Below, in pieces: positions 63,800 to 64,000 of a stretch of DNA of 64,000 nucleotides. Each line of letters starts with the position of its first letter. Positions within the stretch are counted from its first letter, which is position 1. The DNA is taken from the NCBI GenBank assembly GCA_018389105.1, contig JACATO010001137.1, forward strand, positions 489,333-553,332. Reading direction: 5' to 3'. Source of the DNA: Nautilus pompilius. Lineage: Eukaryota > Mollusca > Cephalopoda > Nautilida > Nautilidae. Both the position numbers and the translations under genes were made by a program. The notes below the pieces were generated by a model. It saw only the letters and a program-made list of their open reading frames with translations. It did no database searches and had not been told where the DNA came from.

Positions 63800-64000
63800 T
63801 AAAGGTGCTAGGACTACGAAAAAATGACATACAATTAGTCTTGAACAGAAGAATTACAATATGGTACAGAGACATGTGAGTGATGAATCCATAACTTCTC
63901 TTGCACATGCTCAGGGTTTTTCTGCATCCACAGTAAATGCCATAGTGAAAGATCATCATCACATCAAAGAACAAGTGGAAGGTTCTGCACCTGTGAACAC
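63800..64000 (+). mobile_element. Start of a pogo/Tigger transposase, cut by the window end
   Basis: An open plus-strand frame from about 63825 to the window end reads TISLEQKNYNMVQRHVSDES, then ITSLAHAQGFSASTVNAIVK and an HIKEQVEG stretch. This is the N-terminal helix-turn-helix of Tigger-type transposases (typical pattern ISLE.K..I..R...GE....IA...G...STV..I). A one- or two-base shift just upstream may separate it from its initiator. The catalytic part would lie beyond 64000. Confidence 0.6.

Noticed and set aside
1-64000. CRISPR arrays, bacterial operons, phage genes
   Set aside because: Nothing prokaryotic is present. Direct repeats are microsatellites or transposon duplications.

Overview
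The window is 64 kb of very AT-rich animal nuclear DNA. It holds one host gene, split into five coding exons by introns of 3.7 to 8.3 kb, set in a dense collection of mostly dead transposable elements, microsatellites and unannotatable AT-rich sequence. Large introns, long GT/GA repeats, poor CpG content and the mix of DNA transposons (mariner, Tigger/pogo, hAT) with a Ty3/gypsy fragment suggest an invertebrate, most likely a mollusc and perhaps a cephalopod such as an octopus. That assignment is an inference and not proven by any single feature.

The host gene is the orthologue of ARGLU1 (arginine and glutamate rich 1), on the + strand, with its ATG at 20275 and stop at 44353-44355. All four introns have GT...AG ends and the joined exons give 252 residues: an RS-type basic N-terminus, a serine/aspartate linker, a long Glu/Arg/Lys coiled coil and the conserved basic C-terminal tail. 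A polyadenylation signal follows at 44767, with GT-rich sequence just behind it. From the known family, the product is expected to be a nuclear splicing and transcription co-regulator.

Layout. 1-7416: AT-rich DNA with a CpG-rich patch, microsatellites, a head-to-tail repeat pair (4149-4719) and one exon-like segment. 7417-9579: a DNA transposon bounded by inverted repeats, with a frameshifted transposase that I cannot place in a family. 9580-16100: a mariner relic and two SINE-like fragments. 16107-18391: a gypsy LTR, gag and pol fragment ending at a 393-bp MITE. 18785-44800: the ARGLU1 locus, whose introns hold a ZBED-like hAT relic, a Tigger MITE, a complete hAT element with an exact 8-bp target duplication (29662-31993) and a complete Tigger element (41440-43689). 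44800-64000: a hAT relic, a complete mariner (50098-51354), a hAT MITE, a DNA transposon with a SINE inserted in it (54641-56175), a Tigger1-like relic, a Tc1/mariner-type relic, and the start of another pogo-type element at the window edge.

Apart from ARGLU1 I see no convincing host gene and no tRNA, rRNA or CRISPR. I found no clearly new biological system. The best leads are the unclassified TIR element at 7417-9579, the nearly intact hAT in ARGLU1 intron 2, and the SINE-in-transposon nest near 55.6 kb.
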